From Enterococcus termitis (GTDB taxonomy: Bacteria > Bacillota > Bacilli > Lactobacillales > Enterococcaceae), in the NCBI RefSeq assembly GCF_001730305.1, contig NZ_MIJY01000001.1, forward strand, positions 434,001 through 498,000: DNA of 64,000 bases. The letters are read 5' to 3'. The notes under the pieces are model-generated. The model was not told the DNA's origin. It made no database searches and saw nothing but the letters and a program-made list of their open reading frames with translations. Positions 37,279 through 48,206 of the stretch are shown here, in pieces. The first letter of the stretch is position 1, and the number at the start of each line of letters is the position of its first letter. A program made the translations under genes and the position numbers.

Positions 37279-37721
37279 CATTTTTTCGTACAGATAAAAT
37301 GAAGCGATTACTTTTTGTGTATTGGCTGCTCGTGCCACTTTTATTTGGTGTCTATCTTTTGAGTTTTGCAGCAGTCAAAACAGTGTCAGTGAGCTCCATT
37401 TTTTTAACTATTCCTGCAATAACGTTAACGACGATCGTGGTTTTATTATTGCTATTTCAACTGTATGGATTATCTATTCTTGGGGATTCAAGTGGTTGTC
37501 GTCATTCTCTTTTAGGTGTTTATTTAAAATTTAGTATGATTCAGCAATTATTCACGGTGAATATCCCAGGATTTCTTCTATGTCTATTTTTTTACCGTAG
37601 TTTATCAGATAGCAAAGAGAATTCAACTTTATCAAAACAAGTCCGATGGTTGAGCTATATGCTGATGGTGATGGTTGGACTGTTGACGATTCTAGTGACT
37701 TGGATTCGTTTATCATTATAA
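37272..37721 (+). CDS. Small membrane protein of unknown function
   Basis: A 149-residue protein with four hydrophobic segments (about residues 12-32, 40-65, 88-108 and 125-146). It overlaps the RpiR gene by 7 bases and has GAGGAGG upstream, so it is translated from the alpha-glucoside operon. I do not recognise a family. It has no PTS motif. The tight coupling suggests a link with the regulator or permease, but nothing in the sequence proves it. Confidence 0.65.
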   Translation: MVTFFRTDKMKRLLFVYWLLVPLLFGVYLLSFAAVKTVSVSSIFLTIPAITLTTIVVLLLLFQLYGLSILGDSSGCRHSLLGVYLKFSMIQQLFTVNIPGFLLCLFFYRSLSDSKENSTLSKQVRWLSYMLMVMVGLLTILVTWIRLSL

Positions 37722-37730
37722 TGTTTAAAA

Positions 37731-37768
37731 GAGTGAGAGCTGATTCTATCAGTTACTCACCCTTTTTT
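37731..37768 (+). terminator. Terminator of the alpha-glucoside operon
   Basis: GTGAG..CTGAT/ATCAG..CTCAC hairpin followed by CCTTTTTT. Confidence 0.85.
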
Positions 37769-37936
37769 GTGACAAATAAAGAGAAGTGTCGAGCCTTTTG
37801 TGAAAGTCTGGACAAAAATTTTCTGAAAAAGGTAATTTTAGTAGAAAAGTACTAAAAAGTCTGCTAAAATGTAACTGTTAGTTAAGGAGATGCCTTAACA
37901 AATAAAGTTTTTTTAAAACTTAGGAGGAATTTTATT

Positions 37937-38803
37937 ATGCCATTAGTATCAGGAACAGAATTTCTTAAAGCAGCTCGTAAAAGCGGCTACGGTGTTGGAG
38001 GATTCAACACAAACAACCTAGAATGGACAAAAGCGATTCTTGAAGCTGCTGAAGCTAAAAAAGCGCCAGTATTGATCCAAACTTCTATGGGTGCTGCTAA
38101 ATACATGGGCGGATACCAAGTATGTTACGATTTAGTAAAAGATTTGATCGACTCAATGGGCATTACTGTACCAGTTGCTCTTCACTTAGATCATGGTGAA
38201 TATGAAGATGCATTAGAATGTATCGAAATCGGCTACACTTCAGTTATGTTTGATGGCTCTCACTTACCATTCGAAGAAAACATCGAAAAAGCGAAAGATG
38301 TTGTTGCTAAAGCACACGCTAAAGGCGTTTCTGTAGAATGTGAAGTTGGTTCAATCGGCGGAGAAGAAGACGGAATCATCGGTTCTGGCGAATTAGCTGA
38401 CGTTCAAGAATGTGTACAAATGGTAGCAACTGGTATTGATTACCTAGCTTGCGGAATTGGTAACATTCATGGTTCATACCCAGAAAACTGGACTGGACTA
38501 GCATTTGACCACTTACAAGAAATCGCTGACGCTGTTGGTGATATTCCATTAGTATTACACGGTGGATCAGGTATTCCTTTAGAGCAAGTTCAAAAAGCGA
38601 TCTCTATGGGTGTATCTAAAATCAACGTAAATACTGAGTGTCAAGAAGTATTTGCAGCTGCAACACGTAAATACATCGAAGAAGGCAAAGACCTTGAAGG
38701 TAAAGGCTTTGACCCTCGTAAATTATTAGCTCCAGGAACAAAAGCTGTGACTGAATTAGTAGAACAACGTATCGAATGGTTCGGTTCTGCTAACAAAGCA
38801 TAA
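37937..38803 (+). CDS. fba: Class II fructose-bisphosphate aldolase
   Basis: Zinc-dependent glycolytic aldolase splitting fructose-1,6-bisphosphate. It is 288 residues. Zinc and substrate motifs are LHLDHGEYEDA, GIGNIHGSYP and LVLHGGSGIP, with NVNTECQ near the end. Codon use is strongly biased and the ribosome site TTAGGAGG is close to ideal, both signs of a highly expressed gene. TGCTAAAAT (37862-37870), an extended -10, probably starts transcription. It is monocistronic, with its own terminator. Confidence 0.96.
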   Translation: MPLVSGTEFLKAARKSGYGVGGFNTNNLEWTKAILEAAEAKKAPVLIQTSMGAAKYMGGYQVCYDLVKDLIDSMGITVPVALHLDHGEYEDALECIEIGYTSVMFDGSHLPFEENIEKAKDVVAKAHAKGVSVECEVGSIGGEEDGIIGSGELADVQECVQMVATGIDYLACGIGNIHGSYPENWTGLAFDHLQEIADAVGDIPLVLHGGSGIPLEQVQKAISMGVSKINVNTECQEVFAAATRKYIEEGKDLEGKGFDPRKLLAPGTKAVTELVEQRIEWFGSANKA

Positions 38804-38822
38804 TTAAATTCTTTAAAAATTT

Positions 38823-38861
38823 AGCTGAAATTGCTGATCATAGCGATTTCAGCTTTTTTTT
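38823..38861 (+). terminator. Terminator of fba
   Basis: AGCTGAAAT/ATTTCAGCT stem followed by eight T. Confidence 0.9.
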
Positions 38862-39040
38862 ATAATATTCTAAATGTACTAGATTCATTTCTTTTATTTA
38901 TTAAAACAATTAATTCAGTGAGAAAACATAGAAAGGGAATAGGTGTTGGCTTTTTTATTGTCTGCTGATGTGTTAGAATAGTTTGGGTATATTATAAAAA
39001 ATAAAACTATTTGTTTTACATAGATAGGTGAGAATAATAA

Positions 39041-40318
39041 ATGAAAAAAATTGTAATCAATGGAAATCGTCCATTAACAGGAGAAGTTTGTATCAGTGGG
39101 GCAAAAAACAGTGCAGTGGCATTGATCCCGGCAGCTATTTTAGCCGATTCACCAGTAACTTTGGATGGAGTACCCGATATTCAGGATGTCCATTCTTTGA
39201 TTGAAATTTTAGAAATCATGGGAGCTAAAACAACATTTGAAAACAATACATTGGTAATCGATCCAACTGAGATCGTTTCTGTACCAATGCCAAAAGGAAA
39301 AATCAACAGTCTTCGTGCTTCATACTATTTTATGGGTTCTTTGCTAGGCAAATTTGGAGAAGGAGTCGTTGGTCTTCCAGGAGGCTGCTATTTAGGTCCA
39401 CGTCCCATCGATCTTCACATCAAAGGGTTTGAAGCTTTAGGCGCGACCGTGACTAATGAGCATGGTGCAATGTATCTAAGAACAGAAGACGGACTTCATG
39501 GAACAAGAATTTTCATGGATATGGTATCGATCGGTGCAACGATCAATGTAATGCTGGCGGCAGTTAAAGCTAAAGGCAAAACAATCATTGAAAATGCTGC
39601 GCGTGAACCAGAGATCATTGATGTGGCGACGTTATTGAATAACATGGGCGCGAATATCCGTGGAGCTGGGACTGATATCATCCGCATTGAAGGTGTTGAA
39701 AAGCTGCACGGTTGTCGTCATTCGATTATTCCAGATCGAATCGAGGCAGGCACTTATTTGGCTTTAGCAGCAGCAATGGGAGAAGGCGTCACGGTTCGCA
39801 ATGTGATTTATGAGCATTTAGAAAGCTTTATTGCAAAACTACAGGAAATGGGCGTCAATATGACAATCGAAGAAGATAAAATCGAAGTCCATCCTTCTCA
39901 TGATTTGAAAATGACGACGATCAAAACCTATCCTTATCCAGGATTTGCGACGGACTTACAACAGCCGATCACGCCCTTGATGCTAAAAGCAAAAGGAACC
40001 GGCGAAGTCATCGACAGTATTTATACACAACGAACCAAACATATTCCTGAGTTGGTTAGAATGGGTGCAGATGCATCGATCGAAGGCAATATGATCGTAA
40101 TCAATGGTCCTGCTAAATTACATGGAGCTGAGGTTGTTGCTTCAGACTTGCGAGCAGGTGCCTGTTTAGTGACTGCCGGATTGATGGCAGAAGGAACAAC
40201 AACAATCTATAATGTAGAATACATTTTAAGAGGGTATGATCATATCATTGAAAAACTAACAGCTTTAGGTGCAGATATTCAAATGATCGAAACAGAAGAA
40301 ACCGAGGTGACTAAATGA
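39041..40318 (+). CDS. murA2: UDP-N-acetylglucosamine 1-carboxyvinyltransferase (MurA2/MurZ type)
   Basis: First committed step of peptidoglycan synthesis, joining enolpyruvate from PEP to UDP-GlcNAc; the target of fosfomycin. It is 425 residues. [14 protein letters not shown] is the N-terminal UDP-GlcNAc site and the catalytic cysteine lies in [15 protein letters not shown]. The position between fba and rho is that of the second Firmicutes paralog (MurZ). TGTTAGAAT (38971-38979) is an extended -10. It overlaps rho by 4 bases. Confidence 0.93.
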   Translation: MKKIVINGNRPLTGEVCISGAKNSAVALIPAAILADSPVTLDGVPDIQDVHSLIEILEIMGAKTTFENNTLVIDPTEIVSVPMPKGKINSLRASYYFMGSLLGKFGEGVVGLPGGCYLGPRPIDLHIKGFEALGATVTNEHGAMYLRTEDGLHGTRIFMDMVSIGATINVMLAAVKAKGKTIIENAAREPEIIDVATLLNNMGANIRGAGTDIIRIEGVEKLHGCRHSIIPDRIEAGTYLALAAAMGEGVTVRNVIYEHLESFIAKLQEMGVNMTIEEDKIEVHPSHDLKMTTIKTYPYPGFATDLQQPITPLMLKAKGTGEVIDSIYTQRTKHIPELVRMGADASIEGNMIVINGPAKLHGAEVVASDLRAGACLVTAGLMAEGTTTIYNVEYILRGYDHIIEKLTALGADIQMIETEETEVTK

Positions 40319-41607
40319 GCGACTATTTAACGATGGCCGAACTTGAAAATAGTACATTAAAAGATATCTATGCGTATGCCAAAGAATTTAAAATTCCTTA
40401 TTACAGCCAAATGAACAAAAAAGAATTATCATTGGCTGTGATTCGAGCACAGGCTGAGAAACAAGGCTTTTTCTTCATGGAAGGTGTTTTAGATATCGTT
40501 TCTCAAGACGGGTATGGATTTTTACGTCCGATCAACTATGGACCTAGTGCGGAAGATATTTATATCTCTTCTTCTCAAATTCGCCGCTTTGGTTTACGTA
40601 ATGGTGACAAAGTTGCTGGAAAAGCACGTCCTCCAAAAGAATCAGAACGTTATTACGGGTTGATGCATGTTGAAAGTGTGAATGGAAAAGATCCAGAAGA
40701 GGCCAAAGAACGCCCACACTTTCCAGCGTTAACACCGCTTTACCCTGAAAAACAAATTCAATTAGAAACAACCCCAGGCAGACTCTCCACACGGATGATC
40801 GATATTTTCGCTCCTGTCGGCTTCGGTCAGCGTGGACTGATCGTAGCACCACCCAAAGCTGGGAAAACCAGTGTCTTAAAAGAAATCGCTAATGGCATTA
40901 CTGAAAACTACCCTGATGTGGAACTGATCTTACTTTTAATCGATGAACGTCCGGAAGAAGTGACCGATTTAGAACGCAGTGTCAAAGGGGATGTTGTATC
41001 GTCAACATTCGACCAACAACCACAAAATCATACCCGAGTATCAGAATTAGTGCTTGAACGTGCTATGCGTTTAGTGGAAGATAAGCGTGATGTAGTGATT
41101 TTGATGGATAGTATCACTCGTTTGGCCCGTGCCTATAATTTAGTTGTACCACCAAGTGGACGAACACTAAGCGGCGGGATCGATCCTTCTTCATTTTATA
41201 AACCAAAACGCTTCTTCGGTGCAGCGAGAAATATTGAAGAAGGTGGAAGCCTAACAATTTTAGCAACAGCTTTAGTGGATACAGGTAGCCGAATGGATGA
41301 TGTGATTTATGAAGAGTTCAAAGGAACTGGTAATATGGAATTACATTTGTCGCGTGATTTAGCTGAACGTCGTATCTTCCCGGCAATCGATATCAAAAAA
41401 TCTGGTACACGTAAAGAAGATCTACTAATGTCTTCTGAACAATTGGAAGAAACCTGGAAGCTGCGGAATCATATGACAGGTGATTCCTTAGAATATACGG
41501 AACAATTCGTTAAATTTTTACGCAAGACAAAAAGCAATCAAAAATTCTTTGAAGAATTTCATGATGTATCCTTCGGAAAACAAACCAAAAGAAATCTAAA
41601 AAGATAA
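40315..41607 (+). CDS. rho: Transcription termination factor Rho
   Basis: Hexameric RNA-dependent ATPase that releases transcripts. It is 430 residues. The N-terminal helical domain and cold-shock-like RNA-binding domain ([16 protein letters not shown]) are followed by the ATPase with Walker [16 protein letters not shown], Walker [19 protein letters not shown]-loop and R-loop. The ATG overlaps the murA2 stop (ATGA), so the two are translationally coupled. Confidence 0.97.
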   Translation: MSDYLTMAELENSTLKDIYAYAKEFKIPYYSQMNKKELSLAVIRAQAEKQGFFFMEGVLDIVSQDGYGFLRPINYGPSAEDIYISSSQIRRFGLRNGDKVAGKARPPKESERYYGLMHVESVNGKDPEEAKERPHFPALTPLYPEKQIQLETTPGRLSTRMIDIFAPVGFGQRGLIVAPPKAGKTSVLKEIANGITENYPDVELILLLIDERPEEVTDLERSVKGDVVSSTFDQQPQNHTRVSELVLERAMRLVEDKRDVVILMDSITRLARAYNLVVPPSGRTLSGGIDPSSFYKPKRFFGAARNIEEGGSLTILATALVDTGSRMDDVIYEEFKGTGNMELHLSRDLAERRIFPAIDIKKSGTRKEDLLMSSEQLEETWKLRNHMTGDSLEYTEQFVKFLRKTKSNQKFFEEFHDVSFGKQTKRNLKR

Positions 41608-41636
41608 TTGCATCGATAAACGAATCATGCTATTAT
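41608..41636 (+). promoter_or_regulatory. rpmE2 promoter
   Basis: TTGCAT, 17 bases, TATTAT, starting at the rho stop. It gives a leader of about 65 bases before rpmE2 that might carry regulation; no known leader fold was identified. Confidence 0.6.
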
Positions 41637-41705
41637 AGTACTGTTGTATACCGACAAAATAACTCTGATGCAGCAAATGGATCAGGGCAAAGGAGCGAAA
41701 AGACT

Positions 41706-41969
41706 ATGAAACAAGATATCCATCCAGAATATCACCCAGTCGTATTTATGGACTCAACAACTGGTTTTAAATTCTTATCAGGTTCTACTAAGCACTCTGA
41801 AGAAACAGTTGAATGGGAAGACGGAAATACTTACCCAGTAATCCGTGTCGAAGTAACATCTGACTCACATCCATTTTACACTGGACGTCAAAAATTCACA
41901 CAAGCAGACGGACGTGTGGACCGTTTCAACAAAAAATACGGTCTCAAAGACGCAAACGCTGCAGAGTAA
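41706..41969 (+). CDS. rpmE2: Ribosomal protein L31 type B
   Basis: An 87-residue ribosomal large subunit protein. [16 protein letters not shown] and [18 protein letters not shown] are L31 signatures. The zinc-binding cysteines of type A L31 are absent, so this is the zinc-independent form. AAAGGAG lies upstream of the ATG. It follows rho as in many Firmicutes. Confidence 0.96.
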   Translation: MKQDIHPEYHPVVFMDSTTGFKFLSGSTKHSEETVEWEDGNTYPVIRVEVTSDSHPFYTGRQKFTQADGRVDRFNKKYGLKDANAAE

Positions 41970-41996
41970 TAAAAGCTTGGGTGATCCAATGCTTAG

Positions 41997-42028
41997 CGAG
42001 GTTCCTCATAAGAGGAACCTCGTTTTTT
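41997..42028 (+). terminator. Terminator of rpmE2
   Basis: Perfect 11-base stem CGAGGTTCCTC/GAGGAACCTCG with six T. Confidence 0.95.
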
Positions 42029-42086
42029 ATTTTTTTTAGAATAGACAATGTTAAATTGAGCGATCAACTAAGGAGTGTGAAAAGAA

Positions 42087-42977
42087 ATGTATCTCTTTCA
42101 AAGAATTGAAGAAACTGTTTTTAAACAATTTGATACCAGACGAACGATTGGTGAATTTCTTTTGGAAAATAGAGAAAATCTGTCAGATTATTCGATGGAA
42201 GACATTGCTAAAATGACTCATACCTCTAAATCCACATTAGTCCGTTTTGCTAAGTATTTCGATTATTCTGGTTGGAAAGAATTTATGTATGCTTTTACAC
42301 ACGAAGTGGCTCAGTTTGATGATAGTCATCTTGATGTGGATATCAATATTCCGTTTGATCATTCGGCTGACACTCTAGAAATCATTGAAAATATTGCGAA
42401 TGTGAGAATTCAAACTATTAAAGAAACCTCTACATTGATGTCTGTTTCTGATATAAATAGAGCCGCATTGATTTTGGATCAAGCTGAAACGATTGTCATT
42501 TATGGAAGAAGTCCAAATTCCTATTTTGGTGAGCTGTTGAAACGAAACTTGAATGCGATCAATAAAAAAGCCTTTTTTGCTGATGCAGATGAATCAGGTC
42601 TGATTTCAAATACTCTAACCCAGAAAGACTGCGCACTAATCATCTCGTATTCGGGCAATAATTCGGATTCTTATCCGATGAAAAATGTGAAACTGCTTTT
42701 AAAAAATCAAGTGCCTATCATCAGTATTACAAGTGGCGGACAAAATTATCTGCGTGATTATTCAACGATTGTGTTGAATATTTCAAGTAGAGAAAAACTA
42801 TATTCTAAAATAGCTAACTTTTCTACCGAAGAATCGATTCAGTTTATTTTAAATATTTTATATGCGAAAATATTTTCTTTGAATTATGATAAAAACATGA
42901 AGGTCAAACTTGATAATGCTCGTTCCTTAGAAAGTGAACGAGAGACCACCTTCAAAGATATTTCTGAAGAGAATTAA
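42087..42977 (+). CDS. RpiR family regulator, probably of the beta-glucoside operon
   Basis: A 296-residue regulator with N-terminal HTH_6 (MTHTSKSTLVRFAKYFDYSG, about residues 45-65) and a C-terminal SIS domain (VIYGRSPNSYFGEL and IISYSGNNSDSYP). It is transcribed alone toward a bidirectional terminator. The nearest sugar operon is the bglP-type PTS 1.7 kb downstream, beyond two minus-strand genes. Control of that operon is inference from proximity and family. AAGGAG lies upstream. Confidence 0.85.
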   Translation: MYLFQRIEETVFKQFDTRRTIGEFLLENRENLSDYSMEDIAKMTHTSKSTLVRFAKYFDYSGWKEFMYAFTHEVAQFDDSHLDVDINIPFDHSADTLEIIENIANVRIQTIKETSTLMSVSDINRAALILDQAETIVIYGRSPNSYFGELLKRNLNAINKKAFFADADESGLISNTLTQKDCALIISYSGNNSDSYPMKNVKLLLKNQVPIISITSGGQNYLRDYSTIVLNISSREKLYSKIANFSTEESIQFILNILYAKIFSLNYDKNMKVKLDNARSLESERETTFKDISEEN

Positions 42978-42982
42978 AAAGA

Positions 42983-43030
42983 ACCGAATGAGTTTCCCTG
43001 AATCAATAAGGGACAAGCTCATTCGGTTTT
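42983..43030. terminator. Bidirectional terminator
   Basis: ACCGAATGAG/CTCATTCGGT, with inner CCCT/AGGG. T runs flank it on both strands, between converging genes. Confidence 0.9.
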
Positions 43031-43052
43031 AGTTTATTTAAAAAGCTTAGGT

Positions 43053-43856
43053 TCAATGGTTCTTTAGCTCAAATGGCTCACCAGCTGCCAATAATTGAAT
43101 TCGTTCAGGATTGAGAATTTTATCCGTTAAATCATCTGGATCACCATTGAAAACATTCATATGAGGAGCATCAACGGTTCCCCAGTGAGAAAGAATGAGA
43201 TCAGCCTTAGGGTATGTGTTCGCTAATTTGACAGCATTCTCAAAGCCAATATGCCATTCATTATCAGAAAAATCAAAAAGGATAGCATCTGGTTCAGGCA
43301 TTTCTAATTGTTCTGCTAACAAACGAGAATCACCTGGAATCCATAATGAACCGTCTGGTGTATCAATCCAAAAGCCACAATAATCTTCTGTTTTAAAAAT
43401 GCGATCAAATTTAGTTGTCTCATTTTGCCACAAATGATCGGCTTTAGTTAAGGAGACGTTTAAATCGTTAACGAAAAACGTATCATAAATGTCATGACCT
43501 ATTGCATCAACATTGAACTCTTTTTTTATCAGATCAGCAACATAGTTTGGTCCGTGAAAGGAAGTTGTCACTGAAACTAATTTTTCTATCGTTGGTAAAC
43601 TGTAGTGATCATTGTCAGAATGGGTGATTAAAATAGCATCTAAATGAGAGATATCTGCTGGATCAAGTGGCATGTCGATCAGTAACGGCATGTCGAAGCC
43701 TTCTAAAACTGGGTCGACTAAAACACACGTTCCTCGGCTATTTATTAAAAGACCAGAGTTGCCTAGCCAGCGAAGAACCGTTGTGTCATTTTGTTGAAAG
43801 GCATCTTGATGAAAAAATACGGTTTGTGGAGGAATTGCCTGTTTTCCTGTTGTCAT
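43053..43856 (-). CDS. Metallo-beta-lactamase-fold hydrolase
   Basis: A 267-residue MBL-superfamily enzyme, UlaG-like in layout. LRWLGNSGLLIN begins the fold, LITHSDNDHYS carries the HxxxDH metal motif (one residue off the strict HxHxDH, as in UlaG-type enzymes), WIPGDSRLL and LSHWGTVDAPHMN supply later metal ligands. The substrate is unknown; UlaG relatives act on sugar lactones. It starts 5 bases after the phosphatase stop, hence the same operon. It sits between two parts of the beta-glucoside region. Confidence 0.82.
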   Translation of the reverse strand: MTTGKQAIPPQTVFFHQDAFQQNDTTVLRWLGNSGLLINSRGTCVLVDPVLEGFDMPLLIDMPLDPADISHLDAILITHSDNDHYSLPTIEKLVSVTTSFHGPNYVADLIKKEFNVDAIGHDIYDTFFVNDLNVSLTKADHLWQNETTKFDRIFKTEDYCGFWIDTPDGSLWIPGDSRLLAEQLEMPEPDAILFDFSDNEWHIGFENAVKLANTYPKADLILSHWGTVDAPHMNVFNGDPDDLTDKILNPERIQLLAAGEPFELKNH

Positions 43857-43861
43857 TTTAT

Positions 43862-44452
43862 CTACTCCTTTTCAAATATTTCAGTGGGGTCAATGATCTC
43901 TAAAAACTCAAACTCTTTTCCATTGAAGCTTAATTTGATGATACCGCAATTGGGTAGATGAATAGGTTGTATGCCATATGATTCTTTCCAAATCTGAGAT
44001 AGAAAGCTAAAACAAGCACCGTTATGAGAGACAGCTAAAACATTTTTATGATTTTTTTGAGACATGATATTGAGCAGCGTTTGGGACATCCGAACTCTAA
44101 CGGATTCAGCACTTTCTCCACCATAGGAAACATAAAACGTCTCGTAAGTTTCAGGTCCTTTGGGCTGTAAAAAGGTAGGCTGGGCTTCATAATAACCAAA
44201 ATTCATTTCTTTTAGCCCCTTTAAACGTTGATAGGGCAAAGAGGTAACAAGTTCCAAAGTATCACAAGCACGTTCTTGCGTTGAAGAATAAGCACGATCA
44301 AAGGATATTTTTGCTCTTTCAAAATACTGTTTCGCTGCATTTGCCTGATAAATACCTAATTCTGTTAGCGGTGAATCACATGCACCCTGAACTTTATTTA
44401 GTTGGTTGAACAAGGTTTGCCCGTGGCGCATTAGATAAAGATAGTGTGTCAT
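43862..44452 (-). CDS. Histidine phosphatase (phosphoglycerate mutase-like) family protein
   Basis: A 196-residue phosphatase. YLMRHGQTLFNQLNKVQG carries the catalytic RHG; ERACDTLEL, the acid residue region GGESAESVRVRM and LAVSHNGACF (second His) complete the site. The substrate could be a sugar phosphate; the family is too broad to say. ATG 44452 is favoured: on the minus strand AAGGAG lies six bases upstream. It is the first gene of a minus-strand pair with the MBL-fold gene. Confidence 0.85.
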   Translation of the reverse strand: MTHYLYLMRHGQTLFNQLNKVQGACDSPLTELGIYQANAAKQYFERAKISFDRAYSSTQERACDTLELVTSLPYQRLKGLKEMNFGYYEAQPTFLQPKGPETYETFYVSYGGESAESVRVRMSQTLLNIMSQKNHKNVLAVSHNGACFSFLSQIWKESYGIQPIHLPNCGIIKLSFNGKEFEFLEIIDPTEIFEKE

Positions 44453-44472
44453 CATAGTCTCCTTTTCTATAA

Positions 44473-44503
44473 AGTATATCATTTAGATTAGACGTTAAGT
44501 CAA
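44473..44503 (-). promoter_or_regulatory. Promoter for the phosphatase/MBL pair (minus strand)
   Basis: On the minus strand TTGACT (44503-44498) and TATACT (44478-44473), with TGA extension and 19-base spacing. Confidence 0.55.
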
Positions 44504-44590
44504 CCCCTACTGAGGAAAGTGAAACAAATTTCATAAGAAAAGCCTATTTTGGAGAAAATGCGAAATCTATTTCGAGTTTTAGAGAAACTG

Positions 44591-44619
44591 TTGGAAACGC
44601 TATCTATAAATGGTAAATT
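44591..44619 (+). promoter_or_regulatory. bglP-type promoter with consensus cre site
   Basis: TTGGAAACGCTATCT (44591-44605) matches WTGNAANCGNWNNCW at every fixed position. Its TTGGAA also serves as -35, with TAAATT (44614-44619, TGG-extended) 17 bases on. CcpA binding would block the promoter when glucose is present. Confidence 0.75.
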
Positions 44620-44635
44620 GCCTTTAAGAGAAATA

Positions 44636-44660
44636 TTATGTCTTACCGGTGACAACATAA
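44636..44660 (+). promoter_or_regulatory. Dyad downstream of the bglP promoter
   Basis: TTATGT and ACATAA flank 13 bases containing ACCGGT, itself a palindrome. The position just after the expected start site suits a specific operator, perhaps for the RpiR regulator. Confidence 0.4.
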
Positions 44661-44692
44661 ACTTCTTTTAATTAATTCAAGGAGTGAGTGGT

Positions 44693-46552
44693 ATGAGTAA
44701 AAAATATGCACAGTTAGCAAAAGATATTGTTGAGCAATTAGGGGGCAAAGACAATATTACGGACGCGTATCATTGTCAAACACGATTAAGGTTTAAGTTG
44801 GTTGATGAATCCAAACTGAACAAAGATAGTTTGGAAAATTTAGAAGGAGTCACAAAATATATCAATAATGCTGGCGTCCATCAAATAGTGATAGGGACTC
44901 ATGTAAAAGATGTTTTCGATGAAATTGAAAAGAATATCGATGTGAACACTTTTGGTGACAATCATCAGGCAGAGAAAAAAGGGCCAGTTGCGACAGTTAT
45001 TGATTTTGTTGCTGGAACCTTTCAACCTGTCATTCCAGCGTTATCAGGTGCTGGGATGGTTAAAGCTGTTTTAGCACTTTTAATGGTATTTAAGGTGATA
45101 ACACCAGAATCACAGACCTATTACATGTTGAATCTATTTGCTGATGGAGTATTTTTCTTCTTACCGATGATTTTAGCCTTCACTGTAGCGCAAAAACTTA
45201 AGTGCAATCCGATTCTTGCGGCTTCTGTCGCTGCAATGATGATGCATCCAAACTGGGGAGCGTTAGTAAGTGCTGGAGATCCAGTTGAATTTTTTGGATT
45301 TATTCCTTTTACATTGGCTAATTACACAGGCTCTGTGATTCCTATTTTGATTATTATTTTTGTTCAATCCTATGTCGAAAAATTCTTAGGAAAAGTGATT
45401 CCTAAAGCAGTAGAGTTAGTCTTTGTCCCAATGCTTACTTTCCTTATCATGGGAACGTTAGCTTTTTCCTTATTAGGACCGATCGGAAGTGTTTTAGGAG
45501 GCTATCTGGCTACTTTCTTTACGTATTTGAGTGTAAATGCCAGCTGGGTGCCGGCTGTTCTTATTGGTGGTTTACTGCCAGTAATGGTGATGTTCGGATT
45601 GCATAATGGCATTGCACCTCTAGGTGTTATGCAGATGGCTGAGCTTGGTTATGACAGTATCTTTGGACCTGGAGCTTTAGTTTCTAATATCGCTCAAGCA
45701 ACAGCTTCTGCTGTGGTTGCTTTTCGTACAAAAAATAAAAAAATGAAACAAGTTGCTTTTTCTGGCTCGATCACAGCCTATATGGGAATTACTGAACCAG
45801 CCTTATATGGCGTAAATTTACCTAAAAAATATCCTTTAGTTGCGGCGATGATCGGTGGCGCTTCTGGCGGACTTTACGCAGGTTTGACCAATACACACCG
45901 CTTTGCAACAGGTTCTTCTGGATTACCGGCGGTGTTACTGTATATTGGTGATGATACCATGAAATTTTTCTGGAATATTATTGTGGCGTTGATTATTTCA
46001 GCAGTTGTAACAGCGATATTAACGTATCTCTTGAGCTTCAAATTTGAAAAAGAAGATGGGATTGAAGAGATTCCGGAAATCAAGCAAGTGATGCTCTCAG
46101 ATACACGTTTATCAAGTCCTATTCCAGGAGAAATCATTCCATTAAGTCAAGTTCAGGATGAAGCTTTCGCGTCAGAAGCCTTCGGTAAAGGATTTGCGGT
46201 TGAACCAAGTGAAGGAGTCGTATTTGCGCCCTTTGATGGAAACGTTGTAGCGGTTTTCCCTACGAAACATGCGATTGGTTTACTATCTGATACAGGAGTT
46301 GAATTATTGATCCATGTTGGATTGAATACTGTTGAATTAAAGGGTCAGTATTTTGAGGCATTAGTTGAAGCAGAAGAAAAAGTTAGCAAAGGGCAATTAC
46401 TATTAACGTTTGATATTGAGCACATTAAAGAAGCTGGTTATTCAACACAAGTTCCGGTGATCGTAACGAATACCCCTCAATATGCTTCAATCAAAATTGT
46501 CAAGCAAGGAAGTATTGATAAAAATGAAGATGTATTAGCTATTAATGTATAG
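44693..46552 (+). CDS. bglP: Beta-glucoside PTS EIIBCA permease
   Basis: A 619-residue PTS permease. EIIB is N-terminal with phosphocysteine in DAYHCQTRLRF (about residue 25). EIIC spans about 100-460 with GMVKAVLALLMVF and GITEPALYGVNLPKKYP, typical of the Bgl family. EIIA of glucose type is C-terminal, with the phospho-His in ELLIHVGLNTVEL. A beta-glucoside is the likely substrate, given the GH1 gene 12 bases downstream. ATG 44693 is chosen because AAGGAG precedes it by ~8 bases; a GTG at 44684 overlaps that site. Confidence 0.92.
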   Translation: MSKKYAQLAKDIVEQLGGKDNITDAYHCQTRLRFKLVDESKLNKDSLENLEGVTKYINNAGVHQIVIGTHVKDVFDEIEKNIDVNTFGDNHQAEKKGPVATVIDFVAGTFQPVIPALSGAGMVKAVLALLMVFKVITPESQTYYMLNLFADGVFFFLPMILAFTVAQKLKCNPILAASVAAMMMHPNWGALVSAGDPVEFFGFIPFTLANYTGSVIPILIIIFVQSYVEKFLGKVIPKAVELVFVPMLTFLIMGTLAFSLLGPIGSVLGGYLATFFTYLSVNASWVPAVLIGGLLPVMVMFGLHNGIAPLGVMQMAELGYDSIFGPGALVSNIAQATASAVVAFRTKNKKMKQVAFSGSITAYMGITEPALYGVNLPKKYPLVAAMIGGASGGLYAGLTNTHRFATGSSGLPAVLLYIGDDTMKFFWNIIVALIISAVVTAILTYLLSFKFEKEDGIEEIPEIKQVMLSDTRLSSPIPGEIIPLSQVQDEAFASEAFGKGFAVEPSEGVVFAPFDGNVVAVFPTKHAIGLLSDTGVELLIHVGLNTVELKGQYFEALVEAEEKVSKGQLLLTFDIEHIKEAGYSTQVPVIVTNTPQYASIKIVKQGSIDKNEDVLAINV

Positions 46553-47989
<1,437 letters not shown>

Positions 47990-48026
47990 GATTCTGTCAG
48001 TTGGAGCTGCTGGATAATAGAGTTAT

Positions 48027-48060
48027 AAGACCTTTCTCTAATGTGAGTGAGGTCTTTTTT
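48027..48060 (+). terminator. Terminator of the beta-glucoside operon
   Basis: AAGACCT/AGGTCTT stem followed by T-tract. Confidence 0.85.
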
Positions 48061-48206
48061 ATGAACATATTTTGATTAAAGGGATGTGCATTTTGCCGAA
48101 TTTATAGGAAAATCAGACAAATATACATAAAAGTGAAATTTTAAGATAAAAAATGATAAAATAGTCTTAGTTCATTCAATTGATCAATTAAGATTAACGG
48201 AGAGGA

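Noticed and set aside
37646-37855. 69-codon open frame overlapping the small membrane protein and its terminator
   Set aside because: Out-of-frame shadow; it reads through the terminator at 37731-37768.
41637-41705. Autoregulatory ribosomal-protein leader before rpmE2
   Set aside because: No stable structure was evident by eye and I could not run a covariance search, so it is not annotated.
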